In this document: positions 33,500 to 44,640 of the stretch, one piece after another
How the letters are laid out: each line of letters starts with the position of its first letter
Position numbering within the stretch: the stretch's first letter is position 1
NCBI GenBank assembly: GCA_947095585.1
Contig: OX352763.1
Span: 100,853,908 to 100,917,907 of the forward strand
DNA length: 64,000 nucleotides
DNA from: Nephrocerus scutellatus
Taxonomy: Eukaryota; Arthropoda; Insecta; Diptera; Pipunculidae
Reading direction: 5' to 3'
Notes under the pieces: model-generated
Database searches by the model: none
What the model saw: only the letters and a program-made list of their open reading frames with translations
What the model was told of the DNA's origin: nothing
Made by a program: the position numbers and the translations under genes

Positions 33500-34585
33500 T
33501 AGGAATTTCTTTTGTATACAAATTTACCGAAAACCGACTAACTGACTATAGCGGCTTTAGGGAAATTATAAAAAAGCATTAAGAATTATATGCCAAATAG
33601 TTTTGGAGATTAGAAATCATCTTGACCAAAAACCGTTTTTACCCATTGCCTCCATGAAAATTCGCTTCAATTATTGGCTAATCGGTTTTTTTTTATTATT
33701 ACCGATGCACAAGATTACTTTTAAAAAGTACTATGTGCATACGAATGTGTGTGTGTACCTGTATGTTATTTACTGCTAAGTGATTTTTGTTTTCCTCTCT
33801 TTTCATTTTGTTGACGGTAATTCTTTCTAATCCAGGATTCTAATTTTCAAATTTCTTTTTCCAGGTAAGCGAATCGATGAATGAATGAATGGAACCAACT
33901 GCTACTGACAAAAAACGACACGAGAAAAGTTTACACTAGGTACAGGAAATGTAAGGTAAGCATGTGAAACACATGGATTAAAGTGTTAAGGCACTCTAAA
34001 TTGGTTTTTTTTTCAATTGAATGCATTTTTGCTTGTTCGCTTTGTAATGTATTTTGTGAACAAAATGAAAATTAACCTGTAAAAGAGTCGGCTCGCTGAA
34101 GTACTAATGGCTAATGCAAATTTTCTGCATTAAATTGTCCGAGAAGATAACGTTTTGTAATTCGAGATAAACTTTTCGTTACTATCGCAGACAAAAATAA
34201 TTACAAATTGCACAAACAAACTTTACATATAAGTGCAGTTTAAATGACTCAACCGTAACATTTTTTTTAACTAACAATTTTTTAAATTAAACACCAAGGC
34301 AATACATATCTTTTTATAATACACAAAGAAAGCGTTTGTTAATCTGGTTGTTTTTTGTAGCATAGTTTTAGGTTTTTGTATTCGGTTCGTATAATATATT
34401 TTGTATCCGGTTGGTGTATATGGTGTATATACATACATATAATAAATGAATATGAACATAACACAGCAATATAAGCATTGAAAAATATATTGTGTGCAAT
34501 TTCACTGGGATCCACACAAAAATAATGAGAAGCGGAATCAGAATGATACGTTGAAGTATGTATACCAAAAAGCAGCCTGTTGCTA
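33500..34585. other. No gene recognised
   Basis: AT-rich, with short frames only. Confidence 0.3.
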
Positions 34586-34589
34586 TGAG

Positions 34590-34730
34590 TGGTGTTCTGT
34601 GGATCACCAGTTAGAGTACTATGTGGAAAAAGGAATAAGGTGTTAAAGTCTCGGGTTCGAATCTGTGCTGAGTCTTTTTCAGAGTTTTGCTCGGTTTTGT
34701 GTAATTTCATAGTAGCTCAGGTTGGAATCT
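34590..34730 (+). repeat. tRNA-derived SINE-like sequence
   Basis: CCAGTTAGAGTACTATGTGG is A-box-like and CTCGGGTTCGAATCTGTGCT holds a canonical B box (GGTTCGAATC), followed by TCTTTTTC, a weak pol III stop. Arms do not pair into a full tRNA, so a SINE head or tRNA pseudogene is preferred. Confidence 0.5.
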
Positions 34731-35049
34731 CGCTTCAAACAATTTTTTTTAATTATCCCAAAGGGTATTTATAAAAGTTTAAGTTTTGTGCACTTCAACA
34801 GGTAGTCTCTTTTAACCTAAATTACTGTTAATAATTAAAAAAAAACCACAGACATGTATATAGCTGAAGCAGAAGGAGTCACTAGGCGTGCAGGAGGCAA
34901 AGGTACGTCTTTCTTTAACTTCAGACCGTTTATCGTAGATTGCTAAAATTGTGCACCGGTTTTTGGTTTTCCAGGAAATTGGAAAGGGTTGTATTTTGAT
35001 AGGAGTTAAACGCCTTGGTTAAGCAGCCTTCATATATATATTTTTGAAA

Positions 35050-36960
35050 ACTTAGGTGTGATTAGGTTAGGTTAAGGTGGCTGTCAGTGAAACCGACACT
35101 TAGACCAGTAATGGTGCATTGTGATACTACACGGATCAGGAAAAATTACCTGCACCTACTCATTGAAGCAATTAGAGCTTCGTATGAAGTGTAGGAGACT
35201 ACCAATGTCAATGTTGATGAGATCATTACTGTGCGTGAGTGTGTGATTTTACGTGCGATGTGCGATCTTTTTTGAGAAATCAAACACTTGGAAACACTTT
35301 GGATCAAGCTTGGGCCAGATCTGTTTTTTCGATATGCAAGTTGTATCGTTTGACCACCTACTGTTAGTTAGTTAGTTAGTTACCCGGAATGTCTCTGTGC
35401 TCTGGCACCCAACACAGGTGGATATTGAACTGCTCCGCAATCTCCATGAAAGATGATCGGCAGTTAAGGGTTAGAATTGAGTTTGTAGAGACTGATTTCA
35501 GGGATTTCAGTGCAGCTTGGCTATCCGAGACTATACGGATATCCTTAGCGGATATGACGTTTCTCTTCAGCAAACGTAAGGCTTCACTGATCGCCACATA
35601 ATCTCAGCTAAGAAAACACTACCTTGATTTGGAAGACGGAAAGAGAGACAAAGATTTAGCTTTTTTGAGAAAACAGCTCCGACAACATCGTCATTAGTTT
35701 TTGACCCGTCTGTGTAAAAATGAATGTGTTCATCTTCCAAGTAAGCGTCTTCGTCCCAGAATGATCTGGAGGGTAATTTTTGTTGAAATGGAGTTGCGAA
35801 GTAGTGTGTTGTATGTTGTCTGGGTTCCTGACAAGATTGTGGATAGAGGAGCGGCCGATTTCATTTCTAGTCCACTGGGATATAGCATTAAGGCGAATAG
35901 CCGAGCTATCCTGCTGAGAATATCGAGTGGTGTAAGATCGAACAGAATGTCTAGCTGATCTTTGGACTTTGCTTAATTTGTCAAGGTTTACTTTCTTTTT
36001 TAAGGTAATCCAACATATAGTCACATCGTATAGAAGAGTAGGTCTTACTACCGATGTATATAGTCAATGAGTTATATTGGGTTGAAGACCCCATCTACTA
36101 CCAATGGCTTTTTTGCATGAGAAGAGTGTCATTGTGGCTTTACGAATTCATTTTCGTATGTTTCGTTTCCAGCTTCTGTCCAGAATAAGACCCAAATACC
36201 TGGCTTTATCATTGAATGCTAAGGAGGATTAATATTTGGAACTTTATATTTCCTGGTGAATAGGAGAAGCTCAGTTTTGTGAGGATTTAACCCTAAAACA
36301 CAGCTGTCTGCCCAGCATGTTAGCTTGTTGAGAGCATTTGGCAGGAGTTCCTTTAAGGTATTCGGGTACTTTCCTAAAACGGCGATGGCATCGTCATCTG
36401 CATAAGCGATTACTCTAGAGCCCTCACTTTTTAGGCATAAAAGCAGCTTATTAACCGCTAAGTTCCATAGAAGGGAACACTACCATTGTGTACTTCTTGT
36501 AGTGAAGATTATGTTAAATAGAACGTACCAGTGTATGCAAAGCTGTTTCTACAGACTTACCTTTACAATACGCATGTTGATCTGTATACAGGAGTCGTTT
36601 GCCAATGCGTGTGCGTATGTAAATATCGATCAGTCTTTCCAGTGTCTTTAACAGGAATGATGATAGACTGATTGGTCTGAGATCCTTAGGACTAACATGC
36701 GAGCATCTGCCTGCTTTGGGTATAAAGACCACGCTCACTTCTCTTCATAAAACTGAAATGTGGTCCAGATCGAGACAACTAGCAAAGGAAGGATAATGTC
36801 CGAAGTCCTTTGCAGTTCGGCTGGAATAATACCGTCAGGTCCTGCAGATTTGTATCGTTTGAAGTTTTGTAGCGCCCAAAGCAGTTTGTCCCTATTTATC
36901 AGATCATGGTAGATGGTTGTACTAGTGTCTGCCCTATCAAGGCTGACATTACTACAAACA
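35050..36960 (-). mobile_element. LOA/I-like LINE with RT and RNase H, defective
   Basis: Minus strand, in order: RT start FKRYKSAGPDGIIPAELQ (about 36810-36865), VVFIPKAGRCSHVSPKDLRP then ISLSSFLLKTLERLID (about 36620-36735), HAYCKGKSVETALHTLV, and NLAVNKLLLC with RVIAYADDDAIAVLGKYP, whose YADD box lies at about 36393-36404. DSCVLGLNPHKTELLLF follows. RNase H comes last: IVSDSQAALKSLKS (about 35495-35540) and LCWVPEHRDIPGN (35376-35415, family consensus WVPGHxGIxGN). The coding part stops at a GTTA microsatellite (35364-35381). The 3' flank at 35050-35060 contains GGTTAGGTTA, a possible tail. Frameshifts are frequent. Confidence 0.85.
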
Positions 36961-37023
36961 TTGGAGCGTCTAAAAGCAGATTGGTAATTTTAGATTTAGA
37001 ATTTTATGTAGAGTCCTCCTAAA

Positions 37024-37300
37024 ATGTTATACAGGTCTTTGGTAGAACAATCTCGTCCTGAATTTGAGCAGTGCAGAGAGCTAAAACTGAACCAGATGCG
37101 AATGTTATACCAAAGAGAACAGGATTTGACGCAATATAAACCAATTTGCTCATACTTCAAAGACAAAGACGGCAATCAGATCGCTGATCTCAAAGACATC
37201 TTAGACATCCTTTTCTCTCCTTAACTCATTAATTCACTACCGCCTATTATGTGCTTAGCATTAAAAGGATGCAAATCACTTGAGCGGTAGAATTTATGGG
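37024..37300 (+). mobile_element. CR1-like LINE 3' end
   Basis: 37190-37300 matches the 3' ends at 5560-5690 and 29580-29672 (AGACATCCTTTTCTCTCC, then GCATTAAAAGGATGCAAATC). The 66-codon frame before it includes YKPICSYFKDKDGNQIADL, which resembles the EN-RT linker of LINEs, but this is weak. No poly(A) remains. Confidence 0.45.
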
Positions 37301-38398
37301 ACACGACAGCGAGGCAGGCCAAACCATTATTAACATCTCGGCAGATATAGTTAACTCTATTAAAAGCTAAGTAAATATCTGCTGTATAGTGTATTGCTAA
37401 AAACTACACTTGAAGGTTGGCGTAGACCAGGACGTCCAGAGGGTATGAATTCCAAACTGAATGACATCGGCTCGAAATCGCTTATGGTTGAGGGATTGTT
37501 TGCGGCGTGTTAAACCCCGTTTGTAGAGTTTCGAAAGACAGGATATTAGTTGAATAACCCAATTTAAAAAAAAATTTGTTGAAAACACACCCAAGATAAA
37601 CTAAATGGGTAAAGAATTTATTGTCGTTTTGTAGCAGTTGATGATATCTGAGTATATCAGTATACTCTGGAATTGTATTAATAAAAAGAAATGCTTTAGC
37701 ATTAATTTGGTATAGCTCATACAAAAACCATAATTTCTTAATGGCAATGCGCAGCATTTCACAAAGACACAATTAACGTGATGGCTAAACTGCATGCATT
37801 TTAATTCGAATTGTTTCCTAATGCTTGTTTTATTTATTCATTTTGTTATTTAACAGATATTGCTTAGACTACTACTACCGATTTTACACTTGCCTCTATG
37901 CAGTTATGCAATCTGAAAGATAATTATAGAAAGTTCCAAACTTCTTATAACTTTATCTGTCCGTCACATTTTCTGTGTTATCTTCTTTGGAGACTCGTAT
38001 CTTTTATTGTTTGAATCAATTATATTCCATACAAATATGCATTTACATACCTTAATATTTTTCTTGCAACATAGCCCAGTGTTATTTATATATCTAATGA
38101 AAAAATCTATAACATTAAGGGAAAGAATCAAGAAAAAAAACAGAGCAACACATCTGCAAGATGTTATTAAAAGTTTCGTCTTGGACAAAGTACAAATATA
38201 CATTAGGAAATTTACTTTTGTATAAAATTTGTTTTTAATTTGTTAATTTGTACACTAAAATTACAAAAATTTAACAATTATACAGAATATTTCAAGTTAG
38301 TTATAGTTTTCTCAGATACCAATAGGCAGTTTGTTATTTTCGTAGCTTCGTAGCTATTATCATTACTGTAATACACTTAATATGCAATTAAGCCTTAA
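37301..38398. other. Intergenic, 3' flank of the DUF1397-like gene
   Basis: AT-rich with no frame of interest. On the minus strand an ATTAAA at about 38238-38243, about 155 bases after the stop codon, is a possible polyadenylation signal for the gene at 38399-39286. Confidence 0.35.
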
Positions 38399-39286
38399 TT
38401 AAAGCAGGGACTTCAGCAAAAGAGCCACGACAAACGTACTGAAAATTGTCGTCGCCGCCATCAGTGTTGAACTGCCATTTTTTCCCATCCTTGTGGGTAT
38501 CGGCTGACACTTGGTTTCATTCTTGACATATTTGAACATTGACTCGACTATATTTGCCGGTGTAATCTCACTGCACTTCTCCAAATGTCCTACCACACAA
38601 TTCTCGAACTTTTGCAAGTCAACACATTGTTTCGGTCCCAGGACCAATTGTGGTAATTGCATTAAATCCGGGACGGCACCGTACTTGGGCATGTAATTGG
38701 CAAATGTCGAATTCATGCAATTAGCGATATTTTCCTTGTTCTCCTCGAAGCATTCGGGGCCCTCTTCGGCAATGAACAGGGCAATCTGGTCGCCGTTTTT
38801 GTTGCATACAAATCCGAGTATACTGATGGCCACACGCATCATCACTACATTGTGTGCCTTCTCCTCCTCGTTGAGGCATGGCTGAAGTTTCTCATTGAAA
38901 TTGCGGATGCATTTTTCTGCTTGGGCGCGTTTGCCGCAGTACTTTCCGAAAACGGTATCCAGTTCGCCGATCGGGCGTGCCACCTCCATTTCATTTTGGA
39001 TCTCGGTGAGATTCACCACACGTGAGATGCATGCCGCAAAAGTGCCGGTTCCCTTTTCGATTTCACGAATGACTGTCGCATTGTCGCCGCCGGTAACTTT
39101 TTTGCATTTTTCGCGAAGAATTTTTTTGACATCGTCCGTGGTGAAGTTGGCATTGGCAAACTCGGCGGGAAGGAATTGCGCTTTCAGTTTATCGAGCTCA
39201 CTTTTGGCCGTTTGTGGTGAGGTGTATGCAGTTGCACTGCAGGTGTACACAATAAGGACTATTGTCAGTGAAGCTAATTTGTTCAT
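38399..39286 (-). CDS. 27 kDa haemolymph glycoprotein-like protein (DUF1397 family), secreted, probably GPI-anchored
   Basis: This uninterrupted 295-residue reading frame is the only convincing host gene here. Residues 1-20 form a signal peptide (MNKLASLTIVLIVYTCSATA). The mature part has 12 cysteines (61, 86, 117, 126, 137, 161, 179, 190, 221, 230, 238, 260), enough for six disulfides, and N-glycosylation sequons at N47, N69, N92, N192, N256 and N270. Spacing and overall pattern match the insect DUF1397 / 27 kDa haemolymph glycoprotein family, whose function is poorly known. Residues 274-295 are hydrophobic after a small-residue NGSS stretch, which suggests a GPI-anchor signal; that is inference. 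The start context GCAGAAATGAAC fits fly translation starts. It is intronless as seen, with GC content above its flanks. No clear TATA box was found. Confidence 0.9.
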   Translation of the reverse strand: MNKLASLTIVLIVYTCSATAYTSPQTAKSELDKLKAQFLPAEFANANFTTDDVKKILREKCKKVTGGDNATVIREIEKGTGTFAACISRVVNLTEIQNEMEVARPIGELDTVFGKYCGKRAQAEKCIRNFNEKLQPCLNEEEKAHNVVMMRVAISILGFVCNKNGDQIALFIAEEGPECFEENKENIANCMNSTFANYMPKYGAVPDLMQLPQLVLGPKQCVDLQKFENCVVGHLEKCSEITPANIVESMFKYVKNETKCQPIPTRMGKNGSSTLMAATTIFSTFVVALLLKSLL

Positions 39287-40250
39287 TTCTGCAAATGCTA
39301 GCGATTCTAAATTAATGGGTAACCCAATATGAAAGGGACGAGTGTCAGGAGAAATAAACGCACAAACTTTTAATTAACAAATAAACCCGATCGCCGTGAG
39401 TTGCCGTTGGAGACTAATTGTGTTAATTAAACGCTCGCTTCCGCAATAGCTTTTGCCACGGCCGTGAACATTGTACCGATGAAATCCTATTCTATTGTTA
39501 ACAAATTCAATCTTATCAATAAATTTAATTGTAGTGGACTCTGCCCAATCAGCAGTACTACGATAAGCGGGTATTTCGAAATCACAATCACTTTTCGTTT
39601 TCGTATTAGTAATGATGTGTGTAGTTATATATTTCTACAAGCTTTTAACTTCGAATTTCGACCGAAAAAAGCAAAACAAAATTCTTAGTCCAAACCAATT
39701 TATAATCGCGTTTTTTCCGTTGGAATGCTTAGGCAATCTCTTTGGAAGCAACTAAAGCTGCCGGAAAGTTGCCACTTCACTAAGAAAACTCAAAAAAGCA
39801 ATGTCTCCACAAATGGTAGCAAAAGCATTAATTTTGCTTTGATTACCGTGCGTGCATATACAAATAACGTTAATAAAATGATGGTTAAAAGCCTAAAAAA
39901 AGGTTTCCATGTTATCGAGTGTGAAGTGGAGAACAATATTTCAAAATTTATTCCACAGTGTTTGTCGTTTTTATTATCATTATTACTTCACCTTAATCCC
40001 AATTTTAAACCAGTTTTTAATCGTAGATAACGATACACAGGGTGTGTCGTAAACTGTTTTATTACCTTTTGATTTAATTTAAAAGTAAGATGATTTTGTT
40101 TGGGAGGTATCAATATCTCTTTAATCATTAATTTTCCATTTTTTAAGGTTTCCCATAGATATTATGTATTCCTAAATTATACATTAATATTTTGGCGCTA
40201 CTTTGATCTGTAGTCCAGGACAAAGCTTCTCAATAATATTACATAACCTT
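39287..40250. other. 5' flank of the DUF1397-like gene and intergenic sequence
   Basis: 39287-39480 is the presumed promoter and leader of the minus-strand gene. No TATA or initiator could be fixed. The frame at 39725-40030 has no recognised domain and is probably chance. Confidence 0.3.
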
Positions 40251-40290
40251 GAGTTGACTTGAAATGAGCTCCATTATTTCAAGTCAACTC
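40251..40290. repeat. Perfect 15-bp hairpin
   Basis: GAGTTGACTTGAAAT and ATTTCAAGTCAACTC are exact inverted repeats around a 10-base loop. No U-run follows and no RNA family was recognised. Confidence 0.85.
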
Positions 40291-40321
40291 AACTGCCACT
40301 TATCTCATAAACTTTAAAAAC

Positions 40322-40381
40322 TATACGGGCGTACCCCGGTTAACGTCGGTTATGCGTTCCTGGAATACCCAACGTTAACCG
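40322..40381. repeat. Inverted repeat CGGTTAACGT, possible DNA-transposon end
   Basis: CGGTTAACGT (40337-40346) and ACGTTAACCG (40372-40381) are exact inverses. The text around CGGTTATGCGTTCCTGGAAT resembles ends of pogo/Tigger-type elements, but no transposase is attached. Confidence 0.35.
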
Positions 40382-40404
40382 AAACAATATTGTGCAGAGC
40401 AAAT

Positions 40405-40740
40405 GAAATACAAGCTGAAAGGGCTGCCCCCACCACACTACCAAGACCCTCCAAGATCCACTCCAAGACCCACTCGAAGATCCACCTTATGATACCAAAA
40501 ACCTACTCCCCCCACATATATCATCACTATCTATTAAACGCACGGTATTCGAGTCAATCTCATTTAAACAACACCTAGCCACCCACGACGTTAACCCTCT
40601 CAACACCATCACCACACTAACACCGTAAAACATCCACCCCAACCGTTCTCACCACATCCCCAAGTTAAAGCTATATCGGATGAACGGTCTTCGAGTTAGT
40701 CGCGAACAGACATTCAGACAGAGTTTCATTTTTAAAAACG
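40405..40740 (-). mobile_element. Helitron-like non-autonomous element, copy 1
   Basis: Reverse complement starts TTTTTAAAAATGAAACTCTG followed by TGTCTGTTCGCGACTAACTC and ends near GGGGCAGCCCTTTCAGCTTG. It aligns along its length with 56200-56542 on the other strand, including GAGATTGACTCGA, GTGGTGATGGTGTTGAG and GGTCTTGGAG-type repeats. Confidence 0.6.
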
Positions 40741-40804
40741 TTTATTAAACTTGAATTTGCCTGTATTTTCGACTACCTCAGTACCGCAATACAGCTCAAT
40801 CACC

Positions 40805-41300
40805 ACACTTAAATTCCAAACGACCTAGAGAGCTTAAATTGTGTGAGTGTCTAAGTCCGAAATATCATTTTTTATATTCCGCGTATGTCGCGTGTGGCGC
40901 GTGTCGCGTGTCGACTTCTTTGAGGTATTTTTTAACCACCTTTAACACGACCTTGAAGGTCTAAGTCTAAAATAGCCTTTCTTTATATTCCTATGACACG
41001 TTTCGCTTTTCACACGTGGCGCGTGTTGCGACATTTTGTCGTTTTTTGAGGTATTTTTAACCACCTTTCGGATGACCTAGAGGTCTGAAATTTTGTGCGC
41101 GGCTCAATGTCAGGGGCGAATTTTGATATCCCGCGATTGACGAGTGTCGCGAGTCGCGTGTGGCGCCTTTGAAATAGGCCTGACCCAAAAAACAGATATT
41201 TTGGCGATTATTACCAAATAACTGTGACTGTGTGGCGTGTTTCGATGTATACATAAATGATTGTACACGAAAAACGAAGTTTTTTTTACATTTACTTGTA
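40805..41300 (+). repeat. Repeat family A
   Basis: Three sub-units start near 40818, 40947 and 41068 (spacing 121-129), each with CGACCTAGAG or CGACCTTGAAG and a CpG-rich GTGTCGCGTG run. The right end, TTCGATGTATACATAAATGA and TTTTTTTTACATTTACTTGT, equals that of 30735-31190. Confidence 0.75.
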
Positions 41301-41339
41301 TTATAATAAGATTTACGCTAAAAGAAACATAAATTTAAA

Positions 41340-42530
41340 TTCAGTTTTAATTATATGATTATTTTAGGATTTTAAAGAATGATTATAGATTTATTATTAT
41401 TATTATTATTAAAAGATTATAGGAAGATATAATATATTATAGCACGAGTGTATTTTTATTATAAGATTTTATAGAATGACTTAGAATTATAATAACAATT
41501 ATAAAATTATCTTTTTAATTTTACCATTTATCTTGTCAATTAATACAAAATAAAAACCAAAGAATCAGAAATGACGATGTCTTTCCTTAAATTCGAAAGG
41601 TTTTACACTGCGCGATTGTTGTAAAATGATTATAGGAAGATTTTAAGTTTAGTATAGAACGGAGGCCAGGACCAGACCCGGTTGTAGAGCCAAATATGAT
41701 GATGATAGAAAGATTTTATCATTGTTATAGAATTTTAAAGAATGATTATAGAATTTTTATTATTATAGGAAGATATAATATATTATAGCACGAGTGTATT
41801 TTTTTATAATATTTTATAGAATGACTATAGAAATATTATAACAATTATGAAATTATCTTTTTAATGTTACCATTTATCTTGTCAATTAATACAAAAAAAA
41901 CCAAAGAATCAGAAATGACGATGTGTTTCCTTAAATTCGAAAGGCTTTACACTGCGCGATTATTGTAAAATGATTATAGGAAGATTTTAAGTTTAGTGTA
42001 GAACGATTATATCATTGTTATAGGATTTTAAAGAATGATTATAGAGTTTTTATTATTATAGGAAGATATAATATATTATAGCACGAGTGTATTTTTTATA
42101 ATATTTAATAGAATGACTATAGAAATATTATAACAATTATGAAATTATCTTTTTAATGTTACCATTTATCTTGTCAATTAATACAAAATAAAAACCAAAG
42201 AATCAGAAATGACGATGTGTTTCCTTAAATTCGAAAGGCTTTACACTGCGCGATTATTGTAAAATGATTATAGGAAGATTTTAAGTTTAGTGTAGAACGA
42301 TTATATCATTGTTATAGGATTTTAAAGAATGATTATAGAATTTTTATTATTATAGGAAGATATAATATATTATAGCACGAGTGTATTTTTTTATAATATT
42401 TAATAGAATGACTATAGAATTATGACTAACATGACCAATGACTAACAATTATCTTTTTAATTTTACCATTTATCTTGTCAATTAATACAAAACACAAACC
42501 AAAGAATCAGAAATGACAATGTTTTGCCTC
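41340..42530 (+). repeat. 293-bp tandem array, about four units
   Basis: GCACGAGTGTATTTTT recurs at about 41442, 41788, 42081 and 42375 (spacing 346, 293, 294). The units share CCATTTATCTTGTCAATTAA, AATCAGAAATGACGATGTG and TTTACACTGCGCGATTATTG. The last two full units are nearly identical. The first is longer by about 53 bases because it carries a LINE 3'-end sequence at 41663-41712. The array has no coding potential. Confidence 0.9.
41663..41712 (+). mobile_element. RTE-type LINE 3'-end scrap inside the tandem array
   Basis: GAGGCCAGGACCAGACCCGG then TTGTAGAGCCAAATATGATG decodes as EARTRPGCRAKYDDDR, with a GAT run at the end. It matches the scraps at 13606, 18320 and 50295 and is absent from the other array units. 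Confidence 0.55.
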
Positions 42531-44080
42531 GAAATGTGATGTAATGCCTGAAATTCTAATGAAATTTTTAAATGACTTACTTAGCTGGCGCTACAATTAA
42601 GGTGAAACTGCTCCTGAACCAACTAACATAGTCTCTCGAGTTTTTTAATTAATGCAATAAAACATACTATAAAGAATTTAAAATCTACAATTTCATGTAT
42701 ATGTTTTTTTCTATAAAGAATTGTGCCACGACGAGGGTAAGTACACACACATCTATTGAAAAGCCAAGTTTCATTCATGCATTCAGTTCAAAGTAGAATC
42801 GTCAACACTCATATACTGTGATGACGTATTTTTTGCGTACATATACATAACTTCTATCTAGATTAAAGAGATTCTTGAAAGAAATACGATACATCTCCGA
42901 TTTTTCTTTTTATTTTAATCCGCTGCAACTATTTTCAAAGCCACATTATGAAGTTCATTAAAATGCCATTTTCTTGTCTTTATTTCGTTTTTGCTGTTTT
43001 TGTTGTTCACTATTTCTCATAACGCCTCTATACGAGTTTTAGATACAATCTCAATATGCACAGATATACGTATGATGATGAAAACTTTTACTGAAGCAAA
43101 TGCGAAGCAGACAGACGTGACGTGACTGTGCGTATCTAGTCCATTGGGTAGCGATGTTAGTAGGTCTCTCTATCTGCTCTCGAACTTCTATCTGCTAAAC
43201 GAAACACTTTCCATACTTCACCGTATAAGTTCATCATCATCATCATCATCATCTGTGCGAACAATAATTTTTAATTGGATTCGTTTCGTTCGTTACGTTT
43301 CGCATCAACGAGACAAGAAAGAAAACCTGCAATTTCAAATGGAATCTTCATGTTCAATTTTACTTTTCTTTAAAGAATTTACAAATACAAAATAAAAAAC
43401 AAAACAATGTTACAGAGATTAAGTCAGCTTAAGACAGCTAAAGCAATTTTCAATAGATTTCGATTTGCACGCTCATGGCAATCTACGACAAAGGAGCACA
43501 TGTGTTTTGATTGTAAAACAAAAAAGGCTCCGAATGCATGAACCACTCACTTATATTCACAACTCCAATAATTCAAGTATACGTAAGCGCAACATAGCTC
43601 AACAATATATATGAATGTAGGTATGAATATTAATTGCTTACGGTATAGCGCACAACCATTCCTTACAAAATTGTTAGGTGCTGCTGATCAGATTAACGAT
43701 CAATTAGAGCTGCATGTTCGCTGGTAATGGAAAATTTATCGAGAAAAAAACCTACGATCGGTAGTAGTCGACTCGAAGCTATGAAAAATCACCTAAACTT
43801 TCTAGCGCCGCGCCGCCGTGGCACTTGAAGTCCAAAACGAAGTGTAAAGTGTTTTGCGTTTTAAAAAATGAGATCTTTAGTGATCTATAATACTAAGTCG
43901 ACTAATGGAAGAAGCCTAATTTATTTATATCTACATTATTTGTAAATCTGCTACAACTTTATGCGCAAAGTTAAAACACTCAAATGGTTAAGTGCAAAGC
44001 AAAATAAATCAAACAACTTTGAAAGTTGCATTTTTCCAAAACACGTTGTTTACGTTTGTGACCAGTATAGTTTGCCGGTA
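42531..44080. other. No gene recognised; one ATC microsatellite
   Basis: A (TCA)n run is at 43231-43253. The frame at 43144-43395 has no domain. 43140-43340 is GC-richer and might be regulatory, but this is unsupported. Confidence 0.3.
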
Positions 44081-44089
44081 GCCATCAGC

Positions 44090-44640
44090 AGAAACAGGGA
44101 AATATGCAGGAGCTGTATCGGTTCGAAGTAGTGAAAGTGGGATCAGACCTCCAGATGAAGGCCGACGGTAAAAATTAAATGATCAGGCTTGTCCTTGCAA
44201 AGTCAATAATTGAAGGCTCCACCAATAACCGACTTCGACACTATGCTGCCACCAAGCATTATAGATGAAGTTAGCAGAGTGATTGATTTGCTGACAAATA
44301 ATTAGGCCTCTGGATGTATGTCTTTGATATAGAGCTAATTAAATCTGTACAAATTCGTGAACTATATACATATATATATATATGAGACTTTAAATTAATT
44401 GGCGAGAGGAACAATCCTTTAGAAGACTATACAGATACTGGCTTACGCAGACGATATTAACATCATTGATAGATACCGAAACGAAGAAACCGAAGAACTT
44501 ACGAGAAGCTTTCATCCGGATTGAGCAGGTGGCAAGAAATCTAGGGCTGCATATAAATGAGAGAGAAACAAAGTTGTCTGTGGCCACCCTTTGCAACCAG
44601 AAGATCCAACGTTGGTCGCTCAATTAAGAAAGTCCGTCGT
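44090..44640 (+). mobile_element. RTE-like LINE fragments including RT YADD box
   Basis: At 44420-44470 the plus strand encodes IQILAYADDINIIDRYRNEE with an intact YADD. After a frame change come FIRIEQVARNLGLHINERET and KLSVATLCNQK (about 44510-44600). The same block with DTGD is at 19089-19290 (minus). The preceding 44090-44240 (WDQTS, VGSDLQMKADGKN) resembles minus-strand sequence at 50430-50590, so pieces of more than one copy may be joined. Confidence 0.65.

Noticed and set aside
33252..33521. A nuclear membrane-protein gene
   Set aside because: The peptide is the mitochondrial ATP6 end followed by the COX3 start, with a frame-shifting deletion, so it is a mitochondrial insertion.
38895..39332. 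145-codon plus-strand open frame
   Set aside because: Antisense shadow of the DUF1397-like gene.
41340..42530. CRISPR-like array
   Set aside because: Units are ~293-bp tandem repeats without short repeat/spacer alternation, and the sequence is eukaryotic.
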